From: Wenzhouxiangella sp. AB-CW3 | GTDB lineage: Bacteria > Pseudomonadota > Gammaproteobacteria > Xanthomonadales > Wenzhouxiangellaceae | Reading direction: 5' to 3' | DNA: 64,000 nt | Assembly (NCBI RefSeq): GCF_014725735.1 | Contig: NZ_CP061368.1 | Span: forward strand, 3,549,225-3,613,224 | In this document: piece after piece, positions 46,889-55,247 of the stretch | Layout: each line of letters opens with the position of its first letter | How positions within the stretch are numbered: position 1 is the stretch's first letter | Translations under genes and position numbers: made by a program | The notes under the pieces: model-generated | The model's input: the letters and a program-made list of their open reading frames with translations, nothing else | The model's database searches: none | What the model was told of the DNA's origin: nothing

Positions 46889-48109
46889 ATGAAATCCATT
46901 CAAACCCGTAACAACCGGCGTCATGCCGGTGTTTTTCTGTTCGCTTCCACTTTCTTTCTCTCCGTTTCCTCCCAGGTCTTCAGTTCCGACCTTCCACCTG
47001 AAGAACTGGATATTCCAAGTGATATGGCGACCGCGATCGAACGGGATCTCGGCCTGAGTCAGGCCGAGTTCCAGAGAACGCTTCGCATGGAACGCGAGGC
47101 CGGTTCCGTGCTCTCCCGCGCCGCTTCGGCACTGGGTGACAACTACGGCGGCAGCTGGATCGAGCGTGACGAAAATGGCGAAGTTCGCGCGGTTGTTGCC
47201 GCCACTTCCCGGGCTGCAGTCCAGGGCAACCCCGGCCTGCGCGGACTGGACCGGGCGGCCGCACGCACAGAGGTTCGCGAGGTTCGCTTCAGCCTGGCCG
47301 AACTTGAGCAGACCGTCGAGTCATTCAACCGGGCATCCGGGAACCCCATGGCACGCAGCCTGAACGGGATCCACTCCTGGGGTATCGACCTGCCCAACAA
47401 CCGTGTTGTGGTGGTGGCCTCACCGGACGTATCGGACCGAGTGCTGGACTTCTTTGCCCGCAGCCGGGCCGACCTGGACATGGTGCACTTCGAAGTCTCC
47501 GAACATGAGCCTTCAACACTGGTCAATGTTGTGGGCGGTTTCCGCTACAACGGCTGCTCCATCGGCTTTGCCGTCCGGCGCGGCAGCACCCCCGGATTCG
47601 TCACGGCAGGCCACTGCGGATCGGTTGGCCAGATCGTGAGAATCAACGGCGTGGCCGTGGGTCGGTTCCAGCGCAGCAACTTCCCTGGCGCCGATGCGGC
47701 CTGGGCCAATGTCCGCCGGAGCGACACCCTCCACAATCTGGTCTGGAGATACAGCGGCAACTCCACCTACGCCGTGACCGGCAGCAATGAAGCACCGCTG
47801 GGCGCCACGGTCTGCCGTTCGGGCTTCCGCACCGGCTGGCGCTGCGGCACCCTGACGCGCAACAACGTCACGGTCAACTACGGCAGCGGCCCGGTTCACG
47901 GCTTGCGTGAATCGAATGCCTGCGCCGGACAGGGTGACTCCGGTGGCTCCTGGGTGGCCGGCGGCAACCAGGCGCAAGGCGTCACATCCGGCGGTGCGCT
48001 GGGTGGCGACGGCACCAACTGCGGTATTCCGCAGAACCAGCGCCGAACCTGGTTCCAGCGCCTCAACCCCATGCTCAGCGGCTATGGGTTGAACCTGGTC
48101 ACCAGCTGA
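46889..48109 (+). CDS. Secreted S1 family serine protease (alpha-lytic/streptogrisin type) with pro-region
   Basis: A 406-residue preproprotease. Residues 1-33 form the signal peptide, ~34-212 a pro-region (chaperone-like, acidic and Arg-rich, with AELEQTVESFNRAS), and from ~213 (NVVGGFRYNGCSIGFAVRRG) the mature chymotrypsin-like domain. The catalytic triad is present: His242 in FVTAGHCG, Asp269 in FPGADAAW and Ser351 in ACAGQGDSGGSWV. Six cysteines in the mature part allow three disulfides, as in alpha-lytic protease. Length and layout are normal. A 10-bp hairpin follows the stop. Confidence 0.95.
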   Translation: MKSIQTRNNRRHAGVFLFASTFFLSVSSQVFSSDLPPEELDIPSDMATAIERDLGLSQAEFQRTLRMEREAGSVLSRAASALGDNYGGSWIERDENGEVRAVVAATSRAAVQGNPGLRGLDRAAARTEVREVRFSLAELEQTVESFNRASGNPMARSLNGIHSWGIDLPNNRVVVVASPDVSDRVLDFFARSRADLDMVHFEVSEHEPSTLVNVVGGFRYNGCSIGFAVRRGSTPGFVTAGHCGSVGQIVRINGVAVGRFQRSNFPGADAAWANVRRSDTLHNLVWRYSGNSTYAVTGSNEAPLGATVCRSGFRTGWRCGTLTRNNVTVNYGSGPVHGLRESNACAGQGDSGGSWVAGGNQAQGVTSGGALGGDGTNCGIPQNQRRTWFQRLNPMLSGYGLNLVTS

Positions 48110-48144
48110 TCCAGCCATCCGGCTGAAACGAGAGAGAAAGACCG

Positions 48145-48172
48145 CGACGCCCCGGCCCAGGTCGGGGCGTCG
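48145..48172 (+). terminator. Hairpin downstream of S1 protease
   Basis: CGACGCCCCG pairs perfectly with CGGGGCGTCG around an 8-nt loop, 36 bp after the protease stop. Only a weak T-containing tail follows, so it may be a Rho-independent terminator of moderate strength. Confidence 0.6.
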
Positions 48173-48267
48173 TCTATATTGAGCCGACTCGAAGGCGGAC
48201 CCGACGCACCGCCCAATTTCAAACTGCCGGCCAGGACAGGACACACCGGGTTGTGTATGCTTTAGCA

Positions 48268-48669
48268 ATGAGATACTGGCTACTTGCCATCGGGCTGCAG
48301 GTCATCATCCTGGCACTTGGCTTGGGACTTCAGGGAGCGTCGTTTGTCGAGGTCCAACTGCTGCACGCACCAGTGGTGAACCTGCTGCTGTGGACTGGAC
48401 TGGTCTCGCTGGCCGGACTGGCCGCCAGTGCCGCCCGCCGCCGGCTCCACCGTGGCCTGGGACTGGCGCTGGTCATTCTCGCCGTGAGCTGGTTTCCGAT
48501 ATCGCTGCTGATCTTCGGCAACGCCCGATTCTCCGGCACCTCCTACTTCCTGTGGCAACTATGGCTCAGCGGCACCGCCACACTGGTAATCGCGAGTGTA
48601 CTGTCGCTATCAGCAAGTAGCGTCGCAGGGTTGGCTGGAATTTGGCGAAACCATCGCCTGCGCGAGTGA
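48268..48669 (+). CDS. Small multi-pass membrane protein
   Basis: A 133-residue protein with four hydrophobic segments (about 2-22, 28-48, 60-80 and 90-115) and short polar loops. ATG 48268 was preferred to 48253, since the shorter form begins at MRYWLL, just before the first helix. Its last codons run into the palindromic repeat region. No family recognised. Confidence 0.65.
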   Translation: MRYWLLAIGLQVIILALGLGLQGASFVEVQLLHAPVVNLLLWTGLVSLAGLAASAARRRLHRGLGLALVILAVSWFPISLLIFGNARFSGTSYFLWQLWLSGTATLVIASVLSLSASSVAGLAGIWRNHRLRE

Positions 48670-48977
48670 AAGCGATCTACATACCTGCCGGGCTATTAAC
48701 CCGGCACGAATGTAGATCGCATTCAGCCGCAGTGTGCGCTTCGGCAGCAAGGCAGCGAAACGCCGCTGTAGCACTCCTACAGCAAGTTTCGATAACGCAG
48801 TCTGCCGAAGCGCACACTGCGGCCTGACTTTTTAGAATCAGATAGTTAGGGGCTTCAATCAGGGCCCGACTCTGCGTTCTCGCTCTTGCCAAGGGAATCA
48901 CCCTTGGCGGCGAGCGACGCCTTGATTCGGGCCCTGATTGAAGCCCTGAATGTGATCTACATTCGTGCCGGGTTAAT
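48661..48977. repeat. Nested palindromic element B
   Basis: Bounded by 32-bp inverted repeats at 48695-48726 (ATTAACCCGGCACGAATG...) and 48946-48977, 31 of 32 matching. Inside are two hairpins. The first has 20-bp perfect arms at 48727-48746 and 48803-48822 around a 56-nt core. The second has 20-bp arms at 48850-48869 and 48927-48946, and contains an inner 8-bp stem (GCCAAGGG/CCCTTGGC). A further half-copy of the end sequence lies at 48672-48694. No gene is inside. Confidence 0.85.
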
Positions 48978-50055
48978 AATAGTGACTGGCCAAGAGCGCA
49001 TCATCCCAGAATGATGACGATCCCAGCGCCGCCCAGAATTCGGGATCAAAGCTTTGGGGTCGTGGAGTGTCCAGGCAAAACGATCCGTGACGAAAGAAGT
49101 GGTCAAGCCCAGGGATCGTTTCAACGACCAGATGCGTGTTGCCGGTATCGCGACCAAAATATCGCTCAAGGCGGGGGACATTGGTTTCAGGCATGACCAT
49201 GATGTCGTGAGTGGCAAACAATGCCAGCATCGGCTGCCGCATCCGTGCCAGGTCATCGGCCGGATCGTAGCGCACGATTCTTGACAGGTAGCCAGCCGGT
49301 ACGACACGGCCCAGAGCACCCATCACCGATAGCATCGTGCCCAGACCGGCGCGGCGCAGTCCCAGGGCGCTTTGCTCATCGCACTGCCACCGGTTGACGG
49401 TATCCTCGATGATCTGCTGCCGCACTCCGATGGCCGGCCCGGCCAGGCTGACAACCCAGGCGATATCATCGGGCACCCTTGCGGCAGCCTTGACCGCAAT
49501 CCAGCCACCCTGGCTGTGGCCCAGCAGGCCCAGGCGTGTCTTATCGATTTCGGAACGTGCGCCAAGCATTCGTACCGCGGCCAGTGCGTTGTCGGCACGA
49601 TGACCGAAATCCTCCTTGCGCCAGTCGCCCTCGGATCGTCCAACACCGGGCTTGTCGAAGATGTATACCGCGTACCCGCGTTCGGCAAACCATGCCTGGA
49701 GCTCGGGCCAGAACCATGACCGCCGCTCTCCCTCCCAGCCGGTGCGGTAACTCTCGTCGCCTGACCCGGCCAGGAAGATCACGGCCGGATAAGGGCCTTC
49801 GCCCGGCGGCAGAAACAGCGTGCCCGACAGGGTTCCGGCCGAAGCGTCGAAATCCAGCTCTATGGAATCGGCCAATACAGGCCCACCACTGATCGCAAGC
49901 GCAAGCAGCAACATGAAAATACCTGGGACGCTGACCATGCCGCCGCCTGGCCGCCATGTGTCCTCTCGCTGATCTGCCTGCTCTGTCATTTCCCCATTCT
50001 CCACCATATAGATCAGGCCCGGTCGGCCGATAAGGGAAAGTCGACCAGGCGTCAT
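48973..50055 (-). CDS. Exported alpha/beta hydrolase
   Basis: A 360-residue hydrolase of the dienelactone/serine esterase-like fold. The nucleophile elbow is GLLGHSQGGWIAVKAA, the oxyanion region AVIFLAGSGDESY, and a distal histidine lies in IPGLDHFFRHG. An internal ATG at 49938 precedes a signal-peptide-like segment (MLLLALAISGGPVLADS), so the exported form may start there; 50055 is kept because its ATG overlaps the stop of the upstream beta-lactamase-like gene (ATGA). Its stop codon, TAA, lies inside the end of palindromic element B. Confidence 0.85.
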   Translation of the reverse strand: MTPGRLSLIGRPGLIYMVENGEMTEQADQREDTWRPGGGMVSVPGIFMLLLALAISGGPVLADSIELDFDASAGTLSGTLFLPPGEGPYPAVIFLAGSGDESYRTGWEGERRSWFWPELQAWFAERGYAVYIFDKPGVGRSEGDWRKEDFGHRADNALAAVRMLGARSEIDKTRLGLLGHSQGGWIAVKAAARVPDDIAWVVSLAGPAIGVRQQIIEDTVNRWQCDEQSALGLRRAGLGTMLSVMGALGRVVPAGYLSRIVRYDPADDLARMRQPMLALFATHDIMVMPETNVPRLERYFGRDTGNTHLVVETIPGLDHFFRHGSFCLDTPRPQSFDPEFWAALGSSSFWDDALLASHYY

Positions 50056-51719
50056 TCAACCCGCTCGAACAGAATGTCGCGAGCACGGACGTTTCCGGCC
50101 TTAAAGCCAGTGATCCGCCCATCATCGTCGCGTACGAACTCGACGCTGGCCACCGGAAAGCTGCCGTTAAATCGATCGTCGGATGCATGGTGGAGTGACA
50201 CCGGATTGAAGCGGCGGTGCCTGAGTTCGAGTTGATCGGAGTCGGTCAAGGCAATGGTATAGAAGGTTTCCAGCTCAAGACTGAGATAGCGACCGGCGTA
50301 GGCAGACAGCTCCTCGGCTCCATGGCCCGTTTCGTCCTTGACGCGCACCGCCATGTGCTCGCCATTCTGGTGCAACGTGAGCGCATGCACGCTGCCGTCG
50401 GCTTCGACATCGAAGACGAAACGGGCACCGACGGCATCCTGGGTGAACACATTGACGCCCGCCGGTTCAAGCTCAAAGGCCGGCTGCCCGGTCGCCTGGA
50501 TCATGTACTTTTCGCCTTCACGGAAGAAGTGCATGACGAACCCGGGTATCGACTCCAGTTCATAGCGGCCAGCATAGCGATCAAACAGCTCATCGGTAAA
50601 CTCCGCGGCCTCTGTCACCGAATCCGGCTCGGCGATTTCCTTGTCCCCGGAATCCCGTGCCACCAGATCTTCGCCCAACCAGGTCTCGGCCACGCCATGA
50701 ATGAAGTCGGCATCGATTCCGGGGCCATTGGCAAATATCATGTAGCCGGCATCAAGCTCCGGGAAGAAATCAAACACGGATATGTGACCGATATCGCCGC
50801 CACCATGCTCCCAGCGGTGCAGGCCGCGGAATTCGTCGATGGACAGGCCCAGCCCGTAGCCACTGGAATCGCCGCTGTTGAGCTGGAGTGGCGTGGTCAT
50901 CAGGTTGCGCACTGCATCTCCACCAAGTTCGAATCGGCCCAGGTGTTTCATCCAGCGCGCCATGTCGGCCACCGTCGTGTAAACGCCGCCGGCACCCAGC
51001 GCGCCACCGATATCGCGCGCCTCCCGGTATCCTCCATCCGCCTGCGTATAACCGGTGGCGGCACCTGTAACAATCTCGTCGGCATGCAAGCGGAACCGCG
51101 TGTCATACATGCCCAGGGGATGGAAAACCTCATCGCGTACCCAGTCCTGATAGGGCGTGCCGGTCACGCGGGTGATCACTTCGGCCAGCAGACCATAGCC
51201 GGTGTTGTTGTAATTCCATTCCTCACCGGGCTTGTTCTGCAATTCCGGTTGGCGCCGCACCGTGGCGATCACCGCATCACGATCCATCCAATCGCTCTTC
51301 TCGATGCGTACACCCGCCAGGGCCTCGGCATTGATGAACTCGCGGTAGCCACTGGTATGACCGAGCAGGTGACGCAACCTGACCGCATGTTCGAACTCAG
51401 GCAATTCCGGAATGTGGTTGCGAACATCATCGTCAAGCGAAAGCTGGCCACGATCATGCAGCAACGCCATTGCCATGCCGGTGAACTGCTTGGCCGTTGA
51501 CCCGATATTCACCGGCGTACCCACTTCCATCGGCACTCCAAATCGCAGATCAGCCATTCCGGCTACTTTAATCTCGACCAGCTCACCATCTCGTACCAGG
51601 CCAATCACCACCCCCGGTGTGGACTCATCGTGCCCGGCAAGCAGCGTTTCAATATCAGTTCCGGCCCAGGCCGTGCAACAGGACAGCAGCAGGACTACCG
51701 TCAAACTCAAGCGTCTCAT
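50052..51719 (-). CDS. Exported class C beta-lactamase-like serine hydrolase
   Basis: A 555-residue serine hydrolase of the AmpC/penicillin-binding-protein fold. The signal peptide ends near AWAG (residue 20). Catalytic motifs: SxxK as Ser74-Thr-Ala-Lys77, YxN as Tyr170-Asn-Asn172, and HGGGDIGH in the position of KTG. The C-terminal ~170 residues form a beta-rich DUF3471-like lipocalin-type domain (AEELSAYAGRYLSLELETFY). Such proteins are often esterases or D-amino acid peptidases rather than antibiotic-resistance enzymes. It is coupled to the alpha/beta hydrolase by a 4-bp overlap; palindromic element C lies ~95 bp upstream. Confidence 0.9.
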   Translation of the reverse strand: MRRLSLTVVLLLSCCTAWAGTDIETLLAGHDESTPGVVIGLVRDGELVEIKVAGMADLRFGVPMEVGTPVNIGSTAKQFTGMAMALLHDRGQLSLDDDVRNHIPELPEFEHAVRLRHLLGHTSGYREFINAEALAGVRIEKSDWMDRDAVIATVRRQPELQNKPGEEWNYNNTGYGLLAEVITRVTGTPYQDWVRDEVFHPLGMYDTRFRLHADEIVTGAATGYTQADGGYREARDIGGALGAGGVYTTVADMARWMKHLGRFELGGDAVRNLMTTPLQLNSGDSSGYGLGLSIDEFRGLHRWEHGGGDIGHISVFDFFPELDAGYMIFANGPGIDADFIHGVAETWLGEDLVARDSGDKEIAEPDSVTEAAEFTDELFDRYAGRYELESIPGFVMHFFREGEKYMIQATGQPAFELEPAGVNVFTQDAVGARFVFDVEADGSVHALTLHQNGEHMAVRVKDETGHGAEELSAYAGRYLSLELETFYTIALTDSDQLELRHRRFNPVSLHHASDDRFNGSFPVASVEFVRDDDGRITGFKAGNVRARDILFERVE

Positions 51720-51812
51720 GATCCCGACTCCAGACAGCGACTATGTCGGGTCAGAATAGATCGGGATACTGTAGGTACGCATGTGCCAAACGCCATGGGG
51801 TCATGGGTTACT

Positions 51813-51894
51813 ATTAACCCGGCACGAATGTAGATCGCATTCAGCCGCAGCGCACACTGCGGCTGAATGCGATCTACATTCGTGCCGGGTTAAT
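51813..51894. repeat. 38-bp perfect palindrome C (collapsed copy of element B)
   Basis: The 38-bp arms at 51813-51850 and 51857-51894 are perfectly complementary around a 6-nt spacer, beginning ATTAACCCGGCACGAATGTA. The arms equal element B's ends joined to CCGCAG and CGCACACTGCGG, as if the interior of B had been deleted. Confidence 0.9.
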
Positions 51895-51920
51895 AATGCG
51901 GTCACTAATCAGCAGACACA

Positions 51921-52022
51921 CAGCTTCCCTCTCAGCGTTCGTGGCAAGGCGTCGGCGCGCCGGTGTAGCCACTCTACATCAAGCGCCGAGAACGCAGTCC
52001 ACGGACGCCGAGAGGCAAGCTG
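51921..52022. repeat. Inverted repeat with core shared with element B
   Basis: The 24-bp arms (51921-51944 and 51999-52022) match at 21 of 24. The enclosed ~56-nt core (begins GCAAGGCGTC, ends AACGCAGTC) aligns without gaps to the core of element B (48747-48802) at about 41 of 56 positions, including a conserved TGTAG...CTACA stem. Confidence 0.75.
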
Positions 52023-52224
52023 AATGAGGCGATACTTATGCAGGTGTTTGTAAACCCCGGGCTGTTGCCATTCCTCGTCTACCAGCGCACTTCGGAACGC
52101 TTCCCAGTCTTCGAACTCGCTGTTGGATGACGGTGTATGCATGGAGATCCGGCACTTCGTGGAGCAGACAGGTCGATTCGCGAACAAATTGTAGCCGGGA
52201 ATCCAGCAGGCTCGCTTGCCTCAA

Positions 52225-53400
52225 TCAGGTTCGCAGGGCGGTGGCAATGGGCTGCCGTGCTGCACGCACCGCCGGTGCCAGTCCACCCAGAAAGCCGATC
52301 ACCAGGGCGATGAAGATGCCCTGGACCAGTAGCCCCGGGGTCACGGCAAAGGCGAACACCACCTGGGTAAAGCTGGCGAAGTTGAGCGTGGATACGGTAA
52401 AGCCGTTGAAAAGCGCCCAGGCAATAAGTCCGCCGAGCACACCGCCAAGCAAGGCCAGCGCCAGTGCCTCGGTCATGACCGACACCACGATGGGCAGGCG
52501 GGAAAAGCCCAGCGCGCGCAGGGTGGCAATCTCGCGGGTGCGATCGGACACGGCCGTGTACATGGTGTTGAGTGCGCCAAACACCGCGCCCAGGGCCATC
52601 AGCACGGCAATGCCGTAGCCAATGCCGGAAATGAAGCCCGACAGGATTTGCGACTGTTCGGCGAAGTACTCGGTTTCGCGCTGAACCCTGATCGACATCC
52701 TGGGATCGGCGTCCAGCGCGTCATGAAACTGCTGCAGATCATCTCTTGATGCCAGCCGCGCATAGGCGATGTTGTAGCTGTTGCCGCGCTGGTAGGCGCT
52801 TTGCAGCATGCCGGCATCGGTCCACAGCTCGGATTCGGCCGCCGACCCGCCGGCGGTGAAGATACCGACCACATCCCAACGTTCCTGGCCAAAGGCCAGC
52901 GTCTGGCCGACCACCAGCCCGCTGAACTGGTCGGCCGCGCCACGCCCGGCAATCAGCTCCCGCCGGCCGGACTCGAACATGCGCCCCTCGACCAGCTCGA
53001 AGCGCTCGCGAATCCGGCTGGCATTCTCGCCCACGCCCCGGAACGGCACACTGGCCTGGGTGCCGGTGGATTTTTTCTCCAGATCGACCATGACATACAG
53101 CTCAGCCGAAACCACCCCGCGGCCTTCATCGCGCAGCAGCCCCGGCGCCTGTTCGATGATGTTGACCTGTTCGCCAGTCAGACTGGAGTCCAGTTCCGAA
53201 CTGGACCCCGAGCGCATCACGATGACGTTGTCTTCGGACCCAGCAGCCTGCAGGGTGTGTTCGAAACCCTTGGCCATGGACAGTACCGCAACCAGCACGC
53301 CGACCACACCGGCCACGCCGATCACGGCCACCAGGGATGATCCCAGTCTCTGCGGAATGCTGCGCAGGTTCATCAATGTGATTTCCACGATCTGTCCCAT
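52225..53400 (-). CDS. ABC transporter permease (MacB/FtsX type), second copy
   Basis: A 391-residue inner-membrane subunit. One N-terminal membrane helix, a large periplasmic MacB-core domain (about 45-270), then three C-terminal helices (GYGIAVLMALGAVFGALNTM, EALALALLGGVLGGLIAWAL, GIFIALVIGFLGGLAPAVRA). It is the last gene of the exporter operon, 4 bp after the other permease. Confidence 0.93.
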   Translation of the reverse strand: MGQIVEITLMNLRSIPQRLGSSLVAVIGVAGVVGVLVAVLSMAKGFEHTLQAAGSEDNVIVMRSGSSSELDSSLTGEQVNIIEQAPGLLRDEGRGVVSAELYVMVDLEKKSTGTQASVPFRGVGENASRIRERFELVEGRMFESGRRELIAGRGAADQFSGLVVGQTLAFGQERWDVVGIFTAGGSAAESELWTDAGMLQSAYQRGNSYNIAYARLASRDDLQQFHDALDADPRMSIRVQRETEYFAEQSQILSGFISGIGYGIAVLMALGAVFGALNTMYTAVSDRTREIATLRALGFSRLPIVVSVMTEALALALLGGVLGGLIAWALFNGFTVSTLNFASFTQVVFAFAVTPGLLVQGIFIALVIGFLGGLAPAVRAARQPIATALRT

Positions 53401-53404
53401 GCCC

Positions 53405-54562
53405 TTATCTCCTCGCCAGTGCAGTCACGATGTTCAGGCGCATGGCCCGGATCGCCGGCACAATGCCGGTAATCAATCCCAGCAGCACCGCCAGCCCGGC
53501 CGCCGTGACCAACGCACCGGGCGGCAAGGCCAGGCCGGGCAGGAACTGCCCCACTGCCGTTCGTGCCCCACCGAGGAACAACAAGCCCAGTGCCATGCCC
53601 AGCCCGGCGCCAAGCAATGCAAGCATCAGACTTTCACCCAGCACCAGGCCGAGCACCTGGCGGTCGGTAAAGCCGACGGTTTTCATCACCGCCAGTTCAC
53701 CGGTACGCTCGCGCACCGACTGGGCCATGGTGTTGCCGGCCACCAGCAGCAGGGTGAAGAACACGCAGGCCAGAATGGCCTGCACGATCAGGCCGATATT
53801 GCCGAACTGCGCGGCAAAGCCGGCCACCCATCCTTCTTCGGTGGAGGTTTTGGTTTCGGTCGGCGAATTGGCAAAGCGTTGATCGATCTGGCGCGCTATT
53901 TCCTCGGCGTTGTCAGGGTCTTCGACTCGGGTCACGATCCAGCCGACCATGTCCTGGTAGAACGCGCGCCCCTCGTTAAAGTAATCGAAATGTCCGTAGG
54001 CCTGCATTTCGTCGCCACCGCCGCCGGTACCACGGAAGGTAGCGACGATGTCGAACTCCCAGGCATAGGAGCCGTCACGCTGCGGGAATATGGTCGAGCC
54101 GATTGGTACGCGCTGGCCCAGTTCCCAGCCGAAGGCATCGAGCATGGCCTCGCCCACCAGCAGACCCATCCTGTTTCGTTGCAAGTCCCGGAACTGGTCG
54201 GGGTCGATCTCGAACTCACCATAGATGTCGCTGAACCGGGACAGGTCGGTGGGCATCAGGCCAAACTGGCGGCGCGGGTCCTGGTAGTAGGCGCCAAACC
54301 AGCTGAAGTGGGTGGCCGCGGTCACCCCCTCGATGGACTCGACACGGTTGAGGTAACTGAGCGGCAGCGGCTGAATAAACGATACCCGGTGCATGGTGAT
54401 CAACCGGTCGGCCCCGGCCATCTCCACCCCCATGCTGAACGCCCGGCTCAGGGCCAGCAGCAAGGTCAGCAGAACAAAGGCGACGATGATCGACAGCACC
54501 GTCAGGGTGGTGCGCATTTTCTTGCGCCCCAGGTTCTTTCGCATCAAATGCAGGCTGATCAT
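53405..54562 (-). CDS. ABC transporter permease (MacB/FtsX type), first copy
   Basis: A 385-residue permease with the same topology as the second. ATG 54562 (MISLHLMRKNLGRKKMRTTL) is the normal start; a longer frame that runs to 55039 overlaps the ATPase gene and is a shadow of it. The C-terminal part has the FtsX-like TVGFTDRQVLGLVLGESLML. The start is 2 bp after the ATPase stop. Confidence 0.94.
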   Translation of the reverse strand: MISLHLMRKNLGRKKMRTTLTVLSIIVAFVLLTLLLALSRAFSMGVEMAGADRLITMHRVSFIQPLPLSYLNRVESIEGVTAATHFSWFGAYYQDPRRQFGLMPTDLSRFSDIYGEFEIDPDQFRDLQRNRMGLLVGEAMLDAFGWELGQRVPIGSTIFPQRDGSYAWEFDIVATFRGTGGGGDEMQAYGHFDYFNEGRAFYQDMVGWIVTRVEDPDNAEEIARQIDQRFANSPTETKTSTEEGWVAGFAAQFGNIGLIVQAILACVFFTLLLVAGNTMAQSVRERTGELAVMKTVGFTDRQVLGLVLGESLMLALLGAGLGMALGLLFLGGARTAVGQFLPGLALPPGALVTAAGLAVLLGLITGIVPAIRAMRLNIVTALARR

Positions 54563-54563
54563 G

Positions 54564-55247
54564 TCAAGCCGCCTGGGCCAGCCGGCCCTTGTCGAGGTGC
54601 ACGGTACGCTGTGCGTAGGCCGCCGCGGCCGGATCGTGGGTGACCATGATGATGGTCTTGCCATGCTCTCGATTAAGCACGGTGAGCAGGCCGAGAATTT
54701 CCTCGGCCGTGGACCGGTCCAGATCGCCGGTGGGCTCGTCGGCCAGCAGCAGGCCGGGGTCGCTGACGATGGCGCGGGCAATGGCCACGCGCTGCTCCTG
54801 GCCACCGGACAGTTCGCGCGGATAGTGACTGGCGCGATCGGCCAGGCCGACGATATCCAACGCGTTGAGTGCGCGCTCGCGACGTTCCTTGCGCGACATG
54901 CGACGCAGGAGCAGCGGCAGTTCGACGTTGCGCTGCGCGTTGAGCACCGGCAGCAGGTTGTAGAACTGAAAGATGAAACCCACCTGGCGCGAGCGCCAGC
55001 GGGCCAGTTGCCGACCGGAAAAGCGCTCGATGTTCTCACCGTGCACGCGGATCTCTCCGGAATCCGGCTGGTCCAGCCCGCCGATCAGGTTCAACAGGGT
55101 GGTCTTGCCCGAGCCCGACGGCCCCATCAACGCGACAAAATCGCCTTCCGGCACTTCCAGGTCCAGCGCATGCAGCACCTCGACCTTTTCCTTGCCCTTG
55201 CGATAAGTCTTGGTCAGGCCGGCTACGGCCATCGCCGTTTCACTCAT
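54564..55247 (-). CDS. ABC transporter ATP-binding protein (MacB/LolD type)
   Basis: A 227-residue nucleotide-binding subunit. Walker [10 protein letters not shown] (42-50), Q-loop, signature [15 protein letters not shown], Walker [13 protein letters not shown] and the H-loop VTHD are all intact. It is coupled to the adaptor gene upstream by a 4-bp overlap. It powers the two permeases that follow, for export of a substrate not identifiable from sequence. Confidence 0.96.
   Translation of the reverse strand: MSETAMAVAGLTKTYRKGKEKVEVLHALDLEVPEGDFVALMGPSGSGKTTLLNLIGGLDQPDSGEIRVHGENIERFSGRQLARWRSRQVGFIFQFYNLLPVLNAQRNVELPLLLRRMSRKERRERALNALDIVGLADRASHYPRELSGGQEQRVAIARAIVSDPGLLLADEPTGDLDRSTAEEILGLLTVLNREHGKTIIMVTHDPAAAAYAQRTVHLDKGRLAQAA

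Larger units (their letters stand above)
51720..52224. other. Gene-free region carrying palindromic elements
   Basis: About 505 bp between the beta-lactamase-like gene and the ABC permease. Contains palindrome C (51813-51894) and a spaced inverted repeat (51921-52022). A ~92-residue minus-strand reading frame across 51909-52187 exists but is partly made of repeat and has no recognisable family; not called. Confidence 0.6.

Noticed and set aside
50052-51719. True class C beta-lactamase (resistance gene)
   Set aside because: KTG is replaced by HGGG and a C-terminal DUF3471-like domain is present, which fits esterase/peptidase relatives better.
51909-52187. 92-residue minus-strand frame as a gene fragment or RAYT transposase piece
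   Set aside because: No transposase motif (HUH, Tyr) is visible and a third of it is palindromic repeat.
53405-55039. 544-residue version of the first ABC permease
   Set aside because: The extra N-terminus reads the ATPase gene out of frame; the normal start at 54562 fits the family and the operon spacing.
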